The notes: generated from the letters alone by a model not told the origin. A stretch of 64,000 nucleotides of DNA from Streptomyces actinomycinicus (GCF_016741775.1 NZ_JAERRK010000006.1:248001-312000), one strand, 5' to 3'; numbered from the stretch's first letter, positions 45,630-55,313 are shown. Translations and numbers: made by a program.

Positions 45630-46349
45630 ATGTACGACCCCACCGTCGCCCGGCTCACCTACCGGGCCCTGCTCGGCCGCCGTCGGGCCCTCATCCTCGG
45701 CGCGCTGCCGCTGCTGCTGATCGTGATCGCCGTGGCCGTACGGGCCCTGACCGGAGCCGACGACCAGACGGCCGCCGACGTACTGGGCGGCTTCGCGCTG
45801 GCCACCATGGTGCCGATCATCGGTGTCATCGCCGGCACGGGCGCGATCGGCCCGGAGATCGACGACGGCTCCGTCGTCTACCTGCTGTCCAAGCCGCTCA
45901 AACGGCCCACGATCATCTTCACCAAGCTCATCGTCGCCATCGCCGTGACCATGGTGTTCTCGGCGCTGCCCACGCTGATCGCCGGCCTGATCCTGAACGG
46001 CAACGGCCAGCAGATCGCCGTCGCCTACACGGTGGCCGCGCTGGTCTCCTCCATCGCCTACTCGGCGCTCTTCCTGCTGCTGGGCACGGTCTCCCGGCAC
46101 GCGGTGGTCTTCGGGCTGGTCTACGCCCTGGTCTGGGAGGCGCTGTTCGGCTCCCTGGTGCCCGGTGCGCGCACGCTGAGCGTCCAGCAGTGGTCCCTGG
46201 CCGTCGCCCACAAGGTCGCCGGCGGGAACCTGGTCACCTCCGAGGTGGGGCTGACCACGGCCACCGTGCTGCTGGTGGCGGTCACCGCGCTCGCCACCTG
46301 GTACGCCGGCCAGAAGCTGCGGGCGCTGACCCTGGCGGGCGAGGAGTAG
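45630..46349 (+). CDS. ABC-2 family membrane permease (second pair)
   Basis: 239-residue permease with six hydrophobic segments (ALILGALPLLLIVIAVAVRAL, VLGGFALATMVPIIGVIAGT, LIVAIAVTMVFSALPTLIAGLIL, IAVAYTVAALVSSIAYSALFLLLG, AVVFGLVYALVWEALFGSLV and a C-terminal one). PLKRPTIIF after YLLSKP is the usual cytoplasmic loop. RBS AGGAGG. Ends the operon. Confidence 0.83.
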   Translation: MYDPTVARLTYRALLGRRRALILGALPLLLIVIAVAVRALTGADDQTAADVLGGFALATMVPIIGVIAGTGAIGPEIDDGSVVYLLSKPLKRPTIIFTKLIVAIAVTMVFSALPTLIAGLILNGNGQQIAVAYTVAALVSSIAYSALFLLLGTVSRHAVVFGLVYALVWEALFGSLVPGARTLSVQQWSLAVAHKVAGGNLVTSEVGLTTATVLLVAVTALATWYAGQKLRALTLAGEE

Positions 46350-46680
46350 GCCGCCACGGCCCTGCCCTCCGGGCCTCCCCTTCCGGCCTTCCTTCCGGGC
46401 CGTTGTCAGGGGCCCTACGCCCGGACCTTTATTCGGTGGCGGCCAACTCGGCGGCGGGGCAGAGTGGTTGTGCCCCGACCGCCGGGAATGTCCCGGCGCC
46501 GAGTACAGGGAGTGGAGGTGGGCGATGTCCATGCACGGCAGTACGCCCGGCTCCCGACAGGGCAGTCGGCGGCTGGCTCCGGAGTGATCGCTACCCCTCC
46601 GTGAAGCCCGCTCGCACGGGGAACTGCCCGGGGCGGCCGCTTCGAGCACGCGATGTCGCTCTCGCGTGGGCCGCCCACCC
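46350..46680. promoter_or_regulatory. Gap between the ABC operon and tRNA-Ser
   Basis: About 330 bases with CCTTCCGG-type short repeats after the ABC operon and a small potential gene at 46525-46587. CCTTTATTCGG near 46426 is AT-richer than its surroundings. A tRNA promoter should lie in the last 60 bases, but hexamers are not clear. Confidence 0.35.
46525..46587 (+). CDS. Possible 20-residue peptide gene upstream of tRNA-Ser
   Basis: ATG 46525 stands 5 bases after a GGAGGT match and opens 20 codons (MSMHGSTPGSRQGSRRLAPE) to a TGA. The strong RBS in an otherwise non-coding region is the only evidence; the peptide is Ser/Arg-rich with no signal sequence. It may be a leader peptide or chance. 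Confidence 0.3.
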   Translation: MSMHGSTPGSRQGSRRLAPE

Positions 46681-46768
<88 letters not shown>

Positions 46769-46845
46769 AAGACGTCGCCCCCGGGGTTCGGCCGGTTCCG
46801 GAGCCCGGGGTACGCCGCGTTCGCACCCGGCGCCGCGGACCGGGA

Positions 46846-47247
46846 TCATGCCCCCCGGGCGTCCGCGATCTTGTCCAGTTCCCGCATCGCCTCCGCGTGT
46901 GCGCTCATCGTGCGGTTCACCGTGCCCGTGGTGAAGAGGACGGCGCCGGCGAGGGAGACGGGGAGGGACAGGCCGAGGACGGCCAGGGCTTCCGGCCAGT
47001 CGCGTTCGTCGGCGCAGTAGTCGCCCTTGTAGAGGCCCTCGTTGGCGGTGCCGCGGTCCGTGAAGAGACGGGACTCGCACTTGTCGGGGTACTGGTCGTC
47101 CGGCTCGCGCTCCACCTCGTACGGCGTGAGCAGCAGGACGGCGACCCAGGTCCACAGCAACCCCGCCACGGCCATCAGGCCGATGCCCCAGGCCCGTATC
47201 CGGGCGGAGCGGTCGCGGAAGTCGAGGTCGTACTCGCGTGATCGCAT
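46846..47247 (-). CDS. Small two-helix membrane protein
   Basis: 133-residue protein with helix 1 GIGLMAVAGLLWTWVAVLLL (about 21-40) and helix 2 LAVLGLSLPVSLAGAVLF (about 87-104), joined by a charged loop with paired cysteines (DKCESR and DYCADE), possibly a disulfide outside the membrane. ATG 47247 has no RBS, but TACATT lies 8 bases before it and could be a -10 of a leaderless transcript. Function unknown. Confidence 0.65.
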   Translation of the reverse strand: MRSREYDLDFRDRSARIRAWGIGLMAVAGLLWTWVAVLLLTPYEVEREPDDQYPDKCESRLFTDRGTANEGLYKGDYCADERDWPEALAVLGLSLPVSLAGAVLFTTGTVNRTMSAHAEAMRELDKIADARGA

Positions 47248-47312
47248 GGGCGTCGAATGTAGCAACCGGTCCGGGGGCCGCGCCGGTGCAGGCCGGGCCG
47301 GCCCCGGCGGGG

Positions 47313-48113
47313 TCAGCCCAGCAACCGCTCCAGGACCACCGCGATGCCGTCCTCCTCGTGGGAGGACGTGACCTCGTCGGCGACCGCCTTCAGTTCCTCG
47401 TGGGCGTTGGCCATGGCCACGCCGCGGGAGGCCCAGGCGAACATCGGGATGTCGTTGGGCATGTCGCCGAAGGCGATCGTGTCGGCGGCCTTCAGGCCCA
47501 GCCGCCGGGCCGCCAGGGACAGGCCCGTGGCCTTGGACAGGCCGAGCGGGAGGAGTTCCACGATGCCCGCGCCCGCCAGGACCACGGTGACGAAGCCGCC
47601 GGCCGCCTGCCGGGCGGCCTCCGCCAGCTCGTCGTCGCTCAGCGTCGGATGCTGGATGTAGATCTTGTTCAGCGGGGCGCTCCACAGGTCGGAGGCGTCC
47701 GCCAACGGGGTGGCGGGCAGCGCGCCCGTGACCGCGTAACCCGGACCCACCAGTACCTCGCCGTCGAGGCCGTCCCGGCTGGCCGCCAGGTACAGCGGAC
47801 CCACCTCGGACTCGATCTTGGCCAGGGCCACGCCCGCGAGTTGCCGGTCCAGGGTGACCGAGGTCAGCAGGCGGTGCGCGCCGGCGTCGTACACCTGGGC
47901 TCCCTGGCCGCAGACGGCGAGGCCGTCGTAGCCGAGGTCGTCCAGGATGTGCCGGGTCCAGGGGACCGCGCGGCCGGTGACGACGATGTGCGCGGCGCCC
48001 GCCGCGGTGGCCGCGGCGAGCGCGTCACGGGTGCGCTGCGAAACCGACTCGTCGGAGCGCAGCAGCGTTCCGTCGAGGTCGGTCGCGATCAGCCGGTAGG
48101 GGAAACCGGTCAC
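47313..48113 (-). CDS. Cof-type HAD phosphatase
   Basis: 266-residue HAD IIB protein: motif [14 protein letters not shown] (about 9-21), motif [11 protein letters not shown] (about 45-53) and motif [16 protein letters not shown] (about 208-221). Same motif set and size as the 36033-36905 gene, so the two are probably paralogues. GTG 48113 overlaps the serS stop by GTGA (48110-48113), so it is co-translated with serS. Confidence 0.88.
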   Translation of the reverse strand: MTGFPYRLIATDLDGTLLRSDESVSQRTRDALAAATAAGAAHIVVTGRAVPWTRHILDDLGYDGLAVCGQGAQVYDAGAHRLLTSVTLDRQLAGVALAKIESEVGPLYLAASRDGLDGEVLVGPGYAVTGALPATPLADASDLWSAPLNKIYIQHPTLSDDELAEAARQAAGGFVTVVLAGAGIVELLPLGLSKATGLSLAARRLGLKAADTIAFGDMPNDIPMFAWASRGVAMANAHEELKAVADEVTSSHEEDGIAVVLERLLG

Positions 48114-49387
48114 TTGGCGACCGGCTCCAGGACCTCGCGGCCGCCCAGGTAGGGGCGCAGCACCTCGGGGACCCGGACGGAGCCGTCGGCCTGCTGGTGG
48201 TTCTCCAGGATCGCCACGATCGTGCGCGGTACGGCGCACAGCGTGCCGTTGAGGGTGGCGAGCGGCTTGACCTGCTTGCCGTCACGGACCCGGATGGCCA
48301 GCCGGCGGGACTGGAACTCGGTGCAGTCCGAGGTCGAGGTCAGCTCGCGGTACTTGCCCTGGGTCGGGATCCACGCCTCGCAGTCGTACTTGCGGGCGGC
48401 CGAGGCGCCGAGGTCACCGGAGGCGACGTCGATGACGCGGAACGGCAGCTCCAGCGAGGTCAGCCACTGCTTCTCCCACTCCAGCAGGCGCTGGTGCTCG
48501 GCCTGGGAGTCCTCGGGCGCGACGTACGAGAACATCTCGACCTTGTCGAACTGGTGCACGCGGAAGATGCCCCGGGTGTCCTTGCCGTGCGAGCCGGCCT
48601 CGCGGCGGAAGCAGGGCGAGAAGCCCGCGTACCGCAGCGGCAGCTTGTCGGCGTCGAGGATCTCGTCCATGTGGTAGGCCGCGAGCGGGACCTCGGAGGT
48701 GCCGACCAGGTACAGGTCGTCCTTGTCGAGGTGGTAGACGTCCTGGGACGCCTGGCCGAGGAAGCCGGTGCCGGCCATGGACTGCGGGCGGACCAGCGCC
48801 GGGGTGAGCATCGGGGTGAAACCGGCCGCGGTGGCCTGGGCGAGGGCCGCGTTCACCAGGGCCAGCTCCAGCAGGGCGCCGACACCGGTGAGGAAGTAGA
48901 AGCGGGAGCCGGAGACCTTGGCGCCGCGCTCGACGTCGATCGCGCCGAGGATCTGGCCCAGCTCCAGGTGGTCCTTGGGCGCGAAACCCTCGGCGTCGAA
49001 GTCGCGGATCGTGCCGTGCGTCTCCAGCGTGACGAAGTCCTCCTCGCCGCCGACGGGCACGTCGGGGTGGACGAGGTTGCCGAGCCGGAGCAGCAGTTCC
49101 TGGGTCTCGGCGTCGGCCGCGTCGCGCTCGGCGTCGGCCGCCTTGACGTCGGCCTTCAGCTGCTCGGCACGCCCCAGCAGCTCGGCCTTCTCCTCGGCGG
49201 TGGCCTTGGGGATCAGCTTGCCGAGCTGCTTCTGTTCGGCACGCAGTTCGTCGAAGCGGACGCCGGAGGACCTGCGCCGCTCGTCGGCAGACAGGAGGGA
49301 GTCGACGAGCGCGACGTCCTCTCCACGGGCGCGCTGGGACGCGCGCACACGGTCGGGGTCCTCACGGAGCAGGCGAAGGTCAATCAC
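48110..49387 (-). CDS. serS: Seryl-tRNA synthetase
   Basis: 425-residue class II synthetase. The N-terminal coiled-coil arm (about 25-105) binds tRNA-Ser; class II motif 2 region includes [25 protein letters not shown] (about 258-282) and motif 3 the [18 protein letters not shown] stretch (about 378-395). It charges serine, so its presence beside a tRNA-Ser gene at 46.7 kb is notable but not an operon. ATG 49387. Leftward; DnaA boxes lie just upstream. Confidence 0.96.
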   Translation of the reverse strand: MIDLRLLREDPDRVRASQRARGEDVALVDSLLSADERRRSSGVRFDELRAEQKQLGKLIPKATAEEKAELLGRAEQLKADVKAADAERDAADAETQELLLRLGNLVHPDVPVGGEEDFVTLETHGTIRDFDAEGFAPKDHLELGQILGAIDVERGAKVSGSRFYFLTGVGALLELALVNAALAQATAAGFTPMLTPALVRPQSMAGTGFLGQASQDVYHLDKDDLYLVGTSEVPLAAYHMDEILDADKLPLRYAGFSPCFRREAGSHGKDTRGIFRVHQFDKVEMFSYVAPEDSQAEHQRLLEWEKQWLTSLELPFRVIDVASGDLGASAARKYDCEAWIPTQGKYRELTSTSDCTEFQSRRLAIRVRDGKQVKPLATLNGTLCAVPRTIVAILENHQQADGSVRVPEVLRPYLGGREVLEPVAK

Positions 49388-49917
49388 GGGGCCAAGGCTA
49401 CCGGTGCGGGGTCGCCGCTCACGAATCCCTATTCCGGGGTGTTCTGATTCGCGGCCTACGTTCCGTTATGCGGTAATTGCCGAACGTGTCAAGGAAAAGT
49501 GTCTCACTCCCTGGGACGGGGCAGGTCCCGGGCGTCCCGTTGACCGGATTCCCTTGGGAGGAACGGGATTTGGGAGCCCGGTTGTCCACAGAAATCCCCA
49601 CCGCCCGAAGAGTTATCCACAGGCTGTGTGCAAGGACTGTGGATGCCGGAATTGATCACTCCGGAAACCTCGTGCAGACGAAAGAATTCCCGGGTCAAAC
49701 CCCGTCGACACCCACTTTCGGGTGGAAACCGGTCGCCCCAAAAGATGAACCAAAGGAAACGGGTGGACGAAGGGTGACCCGCGCTCTGGTGGCCGCCCCT
49801 GGGGGTTGCAGGGCGATTTGTCGACCCGGTGACGCTGTCCTGTCGACTTGTCCCCAGGTCGAGAAGGGCACCTGTGGATAACTTCTGTGGATAACGTTCG
49901 TATGCAGGTACGACCGG
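49388..49917. promoter_or_regulatory. DnaA-box cluster between serS and pheA (candidate D78-like locus)
   Basis: A 530-base gap. Boxes: TTGTCCACA 49581-49589, TTATCCACA 49612-49620, two minus-strand TTATCCACA at 49873-49881 and 49886-49894, plus weaker TTGTCCCCA 49848-49856 and TGTGGATGC 49637-49645. Four perfect boxes in about 315 bases far exceed chance in 72% GC DNA. In S. coelicolor a high-affinity DnaA-box cluster called D78 near oriC limits initiation; this position between serS and pheA may be its counterpart (inference). Confidence 0.88.
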
Positions 49918-50850
49918 TCAGAACCGGCCGTCCTGGCAGCGCGCCACCCAGTCGGCCGCCGCCATGAACGCCTCGTCCGACGTCCCCGGCAGCGTCGGCC
50001 GGGCTTCGCCGGGCCCGATGTCCGCGCGCGGATAGGAACCGAGGAACCGCACCTGGAGACAGATCCGCTTCAGCCCCGTCAGCGCCTCCGCCATCCGCCG
50101 GTCGGAGATGTGCCCCTCGGCGTCGATGCAGAAGCAGTAATTGCCGATACCGGCGCCGGTCGGCCGGGACTGCAGCAGCATGAGGTTGATGCCGCGCGAG
50201 GCGAACTCGCCGAGCAGGTCGCGCAGCGCACCGGGGTGGTCGTCCCGCTGCCACAGCACCACCGAGGTCTTGTCGGCACCGGTGGGGGCGGCGGGTCGGG
50301 CGGGGCGGCCGACCAGCACGAACCGGGTCTGCGCGTTCTCCGCGTCGTGGATCCCGGTCTCCAGGGCCTCGAGACCGTACCGGGCGGCGGCGAACTCGCC
50401 CGCGAAAGCGGCGTCGTAGCGGCCCTCCTGGACCAGGCGGGCCGCGTCCGCGTTGGAGGCGGCCGACTCCCAGACGGCGTCCGGGAGGTTCGTGCGCAGC
50501 CAGTTGCGCACCTGCGGCTGGGCCGCGGGGTGGGCGGAGACGGTCTTGATGTCCGTGAGCTTCGTGCCGGGGCGGACCAGCAGTGCGAAGGTGATGGACA
50601 GCAGCACCTCGCGGTAGATCGTCAGCGGTTCGCCCGCGACCAGTTCGTCCAGGGTGGTGGTGATGCCGCCCTCGACGGAGTTCTCGATCGGCACGAACGC
50701 GGCCTCGGCCTCCCCGGCCCGCACCGCGTCCAGCGCGGACTGCACCGACACGTACGGGATCAGCTCCCGGGTGGCCGCCTCCGGAAGCGTGCGCAGGGCG
50801 ACCTCGGTGAAGGTGCCCTCCGGGCCGAGATAGGCATAGCTCGCTGGCAT
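49918..50850 (-). CDS. pheA: Prephenate dehydratase
   Basis: 310-residue dehydratase converting prephenate to phenylpyruvate. Catalytic domain about 1-190 with IENSVEGGI (about 57-65) and the TRF motif in NAQTRFVLVG (about 170-179); ACT regulatory domain about 195-275 with GALRDLLGEFASRGINL and LLQSRPTGAGIGNY, where the usual ESRP reads QSRP. The ATG 50850 is preceded by GGGTGAGGG. It is the last gene of the leftward copper operon direction, 80 bases after dtpA. Confidence 0.93.
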   Translation of the reverse strand: MPASYAYLGPEGTFTEVALRTLPEAATRELIPYVSVQSALDAVRAGEAEAAFVPIENSVEGGITTTLDELVAGEPLTIYREVLLSITFALLVRPGTKLTDIKTVSAHPAAQPQVRNWLRTNLPDAVWESAASNADAARLVQEGRYDAAFAGEFAAARYGLEALETGIHDAENAQTRFVLVGRPARPAAPTGADKTSVVLWQRDDHPGALRDLLGEFASRGINLMLLQSRPTGAGIGNYCFCIDAEGHISDRRMAEALTGLKRICLQVRFLGSYPRADIGPGEARPTLPGTSDEAFMAAADWVARCQDGRF

Positions 50851-50930
50851 GTCCCTCACCCTAATGGCCGCGGAGAGGCCCGTCGTCTGCGTCTCACGAA
50901 TGCCACTCGACCGTGTGGTTTGAACCCCGT

Positions 50931-52211
50931 TCACCCCTCCAGGAGCCGCTGCCCCACGTACTCGCCCTTCGCCGCCCCGCCCGGCACCGCGAACAGCCCA
51001 CTGGACTCGTGGCGGATGAACTTCGACAGCGCGTCGCCGCGGTCGAGCTTGCGCTGCACCGGTACGAAGCCGCGCAGCGGATCCGCCTGCCAGCAGATGA
51101 AGAGGAGACCGGCGTCGGGCGTGCCGTCGGCGTCGATACCGTCGTGGAAGGAGAAGGGGCGCCGCAGCATGGCCGCCCCGCCGTTGCGGTCGGGCCGGGT
51201 GATCCGGGCGTGCGCGTTCGCGGGGACGACGTACTCGCCCCGGGCGTCGGCCTTGTCCAGGTCCATCGGGGTCGTCTCGTCACCGCCGGACAGCGGCGCC
51301 CCGTCGGCCTTGCGGCGCCCGATGACCTGCTCCTGGGCGGAGAGCGAGAGCTGCTCCCAGTCGTCCAGGAGCATGCGGATCCGGCGTACGACGGCGTAGG
51401 AGCCGTTCGCCATCCATGCGGGCTCGCCCGACGCGGGCACGAAGATCCGCTGGTCGAAGTCGGCGTCGGCCGGTTTCGGGTTGCGGGTGCCGTCGATCTG
51501 GCCCATCAGGTTGCGAGCCGTCATGGGGTGGGCGGTGGCGCCCGGGCTGCGGTTGAAGCCGTTCATCTGCCAGCGCACCCGCGCGGCCGAGCCCGCGTCC
51601 TTCTGGATCGCGCGCAGGGCGTGGAAGGCGACCAGGGCGTCGTTCGCGCCGATCTGCACCCACAGGTCGCCGTCGCTGCGGGCCTTGTCGAGCCGGTCGG
51701 AGGAGAAGTCCGGCAGCGGGTCGAGGGCGCCGGGCCGCTGCTTCTCCAGACCGGTCCTGCCGAAGAAGCTGTGCCCGAAGCCGAAGGTGAGGGTCAGCGA
51801 GGAAGGGCCCGCGTCCCGGGCCACATCGGTGTCGTCGTGTGGCGCCGCCTCGCCCGCCATCAGTCGCTGGGCCGTCGCCGACCAGCGGCGCAGCAGAGCC
51901 GCCGCCTCCTTGCGCCCCGCGCCCGCCGCCAGGTCGAAGGCGACGAGGTGGCCGCGTGCCTGCAGGCCCTCGGTGATGCCGGGCTGATGTTTCCCGTGAA
52001 ACATCACCCGGTCGGCTCCGACCGAGGACAGCGCGGTGGCCCGGGCGGGCGCGGCGGCGTAGCCCACGGCCCCGCCGGCCGCGCCGAGCGCGAGGCCGGT
52101 GGCGCCGGCGGTGCCCAGCAGGGCACGCCGGGAGATGCCCTGTGCCCCGGGCACGGGCTCCGCCGCCGGGGCCTCGGGAGTGCGGGCCTGAGGGATGGAC
52201 TGGTCGGGCAT
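50931..52211 (-). CDS. dtpA: Tat-exported Dyp-type haem peroxidase
   Basis: 426-residue peroxidase. The twin-arginine signal GISRRALLGTAGATGLALGAA (about residues 25-45) sends it folded to the outside. GQIDGTRNP (GxxDG with distal Asp, about 235) and VPANAHARITRP (proximal His) are DyP marks. In S. lividans DtpA works with the copper chaperones Sco and ECuC in maturing the radical copper oxidase GlxA during morphogenesis. Start 8 bases after the copCD stop. A degenerate parS lies in its first third. Confidence 0.93.
   Translation of the reverse strand: MPDQSIPQARTPEAPAAEPVPGAQGISRRALLGTAGATGLALGAAGGAVGYAAAPARATALSSVGADRVMFHGKHQPGITEGLQARGHLVAFDLAAGAGRKEAAALLRRWSATAQRLMAGEAAPHDDTDVARDAGPSSLTLTFGFGHSFFGRTGLEKQRPGALDPLPDFSSDRLDKARSDGDLWVQIGANDALVAFHALRAIQKDAGSAARVRWQMNGFNRSPGATAHPMTARNLMGQIDGTRNPKPADADFDQRIFVPASGEPAWMANGSYAVVRRIRMLLDDWEQLSLSAQEQVIGRRKADGAPLSGGDETTPMDLDKADARGEYVVPANAHARITRPDRNGGAAMLRRPFSFHDGIDADGTPDAGLLFICWQADPLRGFVPVQRKLDRGDALSKFIRHESSGLFAVPGGAAKGEYVGQRLLEG
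51989..52002. other. Degenerate parS-like site 10
   Basis: GTTTCCCGTGAAAC, with one change in the central CACGTG (A to C). That base is usually essential, so this may be a decayed site. Inside dtpA, coding for MFHGKH; the same reading frame with a perfect site would give MFHVKH. Confidence 0.4.
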
Positions 52212-52219
52212 GGTGTGGG

Positions 52220-54145
52220 TCAGCCGATCTGCGCGTTCTTGGAGACGGTCACCTGGTCGATGTCGGAGGTGCGGACCGTGACGGCGACCTTCCAGTCACC
52301 GGCCATGGGGATCTGCACCGCGCCCGCCGACCAGTGGCCGGTGGTGATGTGGTCGGGGTTCACCGGGAGCGGGCCGATCTTCTTCGCCTCGAGGGTGAAG
52401 GAGACCTTCACCTCCGGGACGTCGAAGGCCCGGCCGTTGGGCCGCTGGACGTACACGTGCATCTCGTTGCCGCCCACGCGGGCGGGGTCGAGGTCGATGG
52501 TGACGACGCCCTTGCCGTCGGTGCCGCCGGCGTCGAACGGCATGTCGAGGGTGAGGGCGCCGGACGTGGACGAGGTGCCGGACCGGGACGAGGACGAGGT
52601 GGCCGCCTTGGCCTCCTGCTCGGTGCGGCCCGGCTCGGTCTGGGTGAGCGCCGTGGTGACGGCGAGCAGCACCACGGCGACGCCGGCCTCGGCGAGCACC
52701 GAGCGGCGCAGGCCGAAGCGGTTCGGGTCGGCGTCCCGGAGCTGCTTCTGCCGGGCGGCGTCGACGGCCGCGCGCTGCCGGGCGAGCTGGGCGACCCGCT
52801 GGGAGTCCCCCGCGCCATTGCCTTTGCCGCCGCTGGACGACGTGCCGCCGCTGGACGACGTGGCGCCGCCGGACGACGTGCCGCCGCCGGTGGCCTTGCC
52901 GCCGCGGGTGACCGGGTCCGTGAGCCGGGTCGTCCACCGCCTCGACACCGCCGCGATGCCGACCAGCACCGCCACCAGCCCGATCTTGACCAGAAGCAGC
53001 TGCCCGTACCGGGTCTCGGTGAACGCAGACCAGGAGCCCAGCTGCCGCCAGGACTGGTAGACGCCGGTGGCGACGAGCGTGAGGACGGCGCCGAAGGCCA
53101 CCCGGGAGAAGCGGCGGACGGCGGCGGCCTCGAGCGGGGTGTCGGCGGGCGCCCGGTACAGGGCGGTCAGCAGGGCGGTCAGACCGCCCAGCCAGGCGGC
53201 GACGGCCAGCAGATGGATCACGTCGACCGGCATGGCGAGGCCCGGCTGGAGGCCGGTGGACGCGTGCTCGGCCATGGCCCAGCTGGTCGCGAGCCCGGCC
53301 GCGACGACCACCCCGCCGATGGCGAGCCCGAAGGTGAGGTCGCGCTTCTCCGGGCCTTCCTCGCGCCGGGTCCAGGCGCCGAGGAGGACGGCGACGAACA
53401 GCGCGGCGGCGGCGAGCAGCAGCAGCCGGGAGATCAGTGCGGCACCGGTCTTGGTCTGCAGCACCTGGCCGAGCAGGTCGAGGTCGAGGACGTCGGCGAG
53501 CCTGCCCGAGGTGGTGTACGCGCCGCGCAGGAGCAGCAGCCACAGGGTGGCCGCCGTCAGCGCGACCCAGCCGCCGACGACCAGCCGCTGCAGGGCCCGC
53601 ACTCCGGCACCGCGCTGCCAGCAGCCGAGCACGAAGGCCGCGCCGCCCGCGAGCACGATGAAGCCGGCGTACGACACGTACCGGCCGAATCCGTAGAGGC
53701 CGCCCACGACTCCGCCGCCCGCCTCCGGTCCGGCGCCGGAGACGACGGTCCCCGAGGGCGCCCCGATGGAGAAGGTGTAGGCGCCGGCGACGGGATGGCT
53801 GTCCGCCGAGACGACCTGGTAGGTGACGGTGTACGTGCCCTTGGCCAGGCCGCTCTTGAGTTTCACGGCGTAGGTGGTGCCGCTCACGTTGGCGGGTCCG
53901 CCCGTCTGGACCGGTTTGCCCTTGGGGTCGAGGACGCGCAGCGAGTCGTCGTTCATCGCCACCTTCTCGGAGAAGGTGAGCGACACCTGGGTGGGCGCCT
54001 TGTCGGTCACCACCCCCTGCGCGGGGTCGCTGCCGGTCAGTGCCGCGTGCGCGGAGGCCGGTCCGGCGCCGGCCAGCAGCGCGCCGGTGACGGCCAGGAG
54101 CAGCAGCACCAGGGTCCGCAGGCGGGGGGTGATGGTCCGGGTCAC
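52220..54145 (-). CDS. CopC-CopD fusion, copper resistance/import protein
   Basis: 641-residue protein: signal peptide (about 1-32), CopC domain (about 33-125; starts HAALTGSDPAQG with the N-terminal copper-binding His, and HPVAGAYTFSIG), then CopD with about eight helices (about 150-470). A Ser/Gly-rich insertion TSSGGATSSSGG near 420 is encoded by tandem GGACGACGT repeats (52840-52900). The C-terminal extracytoplasmic domain (about 530-641) resembles YtkA-type. Takes part in copper delivery with sco and ecuC. Confidence 0.88.
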   Translation of the reverse strand: MTRTITPRLRTLVLLLLAVTGALLAGAGPASAHAALTGSDPAQGVVTDKAPTQVSLTFSEKVAMNDDSLRVLDPKGKPVQTGGPANVSGTTYAVKLKSGLAKGTYTVTYQVVSADSHPVAGAYTFSIGAPSGTVVSGAGPEAGGGVVGGLYGFGRYVSYAGFIVLAGGAAFVLGCWQRGAGVRALQRLVVGGWVALTAATLWLLLLRGAYTTSGRLADVLDLDLLGQVLQTKTGAALISRLLLLAAAALFVAVLLGAWTRREEGPEKRDLTFGLAIGGVVVAAGLATSWAMAEHASTGLQPGLAMPVDVIHLLAVAAWLGGLTALLTALYRAPADTPLEAAAVRRFSRVAFGAVLTLVATGVYQSWRQLGSWSAFTETRYGQLLLVKIGLVAVLVGIAAVSRRWTTRLTDPVTRGGKATGGGTSSGGATSSSGGTSSSGGKGNGAGDSQRVAQLARQRAAVDAARQKQLRDADPNRFGLRRSVLAEAGVAVVLLAVTTALTQTEPGRTEQEAKAATSSSSRSGTSSTSGALTLDMPFDAGGTDGKGVVTIDLDPARVGGNEMHVYVQRPNGRAFDVPEVKVSFTLEAKKIGPLPVNPDHITTGHWSAGAVQIPMAGDWKVAVTVRTSDIDQVTVSKNAQIG

Positions 54146-54158
54146 GGTGGTCCCTCCC

Positions 54159-54638
54159 TCAGTGTCCGGTCGACGGGTGATACGTGGCGGACTCCACCGG
54201 CATCTCGACGGTGACCGGCCCGGACTTGGCGAACGTCAGTTTCACGGTGACCTTCTGGCCCTGCTTCGGCGCGCGCTTCAGCTGCTCGAACATCAGATGG
54301 TTGCCACCGCTGCGGAACACGAGGCGGCCGTGGGCCGGTACGGCGAAGGAGGACTTCTCCGCCATGGCACCGCCGACCGTGCTGTGCATGGTGACCTCGC
54401 CGGCGACGTCGCTGCTGACCGAGGTCAGCTCGTCCTCGGCGCCGCCCTTGTTGGTGATCGTGAGGAAGCCGGCGGCCATGTCGGCGGAGACCGGCTGGGG
54501 CATGTAGGACGAGCTGACGGACAGTTCGGCCTTGCCGGCCCCGGCCCCGGACCCGGCGTGCGACCCGGAACCGGAGCATCCGGTGAGGGCCAGGGCACCG
54601 GCGAGCGCGACCGCGCCCAGGACGGCGCAGCGCCTCAC
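54159..54638 (-). CDS. ecuC: PCuAC-type extracytoplasmic copper chaperone (ECuC)
   Basis: 159-residue lipoprotein: signal with lipobox LALTGCSG (Cys about 19-20), then the PCuAC domain. Copper ligands H(M)X10MX21HXM appear as MHSTVGGAMAEK (about 84-95) and NHLMF (about 114-118), with Met in the intervening stretch. GTG 54638 overlaps the sco stop by GTGA. Passes Cu(I) to Sco/GlxA or cytochrome oxidase in S. lividans. Confidence 0.9.
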   Translation of the reverse strand: MRRCAVLGAVALAGALALTGCSGSGSHAGSGAGAGKAELSVSSSYMPQPVSADMAAGFLTITNKGGAEDELTSVSSDVAGEVTMHSTVGGAMAEKSSFAVPAHGRLVFRSGGNHLMFEQLKRAPKQGQKVTVKLTFAKSGPVTVEMPVESATYHPSTGH

Positions 54639-55285
54639 GGCTTGGCTCCCTCGACGAGCTTGGGCAGGTCCTTGGTGTAGTCGTCGACCGTGGCCCGCTC
54701 GCCGTAGAGCACGTAGCCGGCGTTCGTCCTCGGCGAGAAGGCGATGACCTGGGTGCCGTGCACGGAGACGAGCTTGCCGTTCTTGTCCTTCGTCGTCGGC
54801 TCGACGCTGATGCCGACGGTCCTGGCGCCGGCCTTGATCGTGCTGAAGTCGCCGGTCAGGCCGATGAACTGGGTGTCGATGCCCTTGAGCCACCTGCCCA
54901 GCTCGGTGGGGGTGTCACGGCCGGGGTCGGTGGTGACGAACACGACCCGCAGGTCGTCCTGGTCGGCCTTGGGCAGCGCCTTCTTGGCCACGGCGATGTT
55001 GCTCATCGTGGTCGGGCAGATGTCGGGGCAGTGCGTGTAGCCGAAGTAGACGAGGGTCGGGTGGCCCTCGGTCTCCTTGCGGAGGTCGTACTTCTTGCCG
55101 TGCGTGTCGGTGAGGACCAGGTCCGGCTTGGCGAACGGCTGGTCGAGGACGACGGCGGCCTTGCCCGTGTCGGACCCCCCGGACACCACGGCCACGGACG
55201 ACGTGTCGTCGTCGCCGCTGCCGCAGGCGGAGAGGGTCAGGGCGGCGGCGAGCAGCGTGGCCGCGGCGAACGTCTTCTTGCGCAT
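54635..55285 (-). CDS. sco: Sco-family copper chaperone
   Basis: 216-residue thioredoxin-fold lipoprotein: lipobox LTLSACGS (Cys about 21), CxxxC copper site YTHCPDICPT (about 86-95) and the third ligand His in SVHGTQVIAF (about 178). Sco delivers copper to cytochrome c oxidase and, in Streptomyces, to GlxA. ATG 55285 follows GGGACA. Coupled to ecuC; shares a 14-base upstream motif with ycnI. Confidence 0.93.
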   Translation of the reverse strand: MRKKTFAAATLLAAALTLSACGSGDDDTSSVAVVSGGSDTGKAAVVLDQPFAKPDLVLTDTHGKKYDLRKETEGHPTLVYFGYTHCPDICPTTMSNIAVAKKALPKADQDDLRVVFVTTDPGRDTPTELGRWLKGIDTQFIGLTGDFSTIKAGARTVGISVEPTTKDKNGKLVSVHGTQVIAFSPRTNAGYVLYGERATVDDYTKDLPKLVEGAKP

Positions 55286-55299
55286 AAAAATGTCCCAGA

Positions 55300-55313
55300 T
55301 GTGTGAGATCCGG
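55300..55313 (-). promoter_or_regulatory. Motif shared with ycnI, upstream of sco
   Basis: Minus-strand CCGGATCTCACACA, ending 14 bases before the sco ATG. The same motif with one change precedes ycnI. Likely a promoter or regulator site. Confidence 0.5.
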
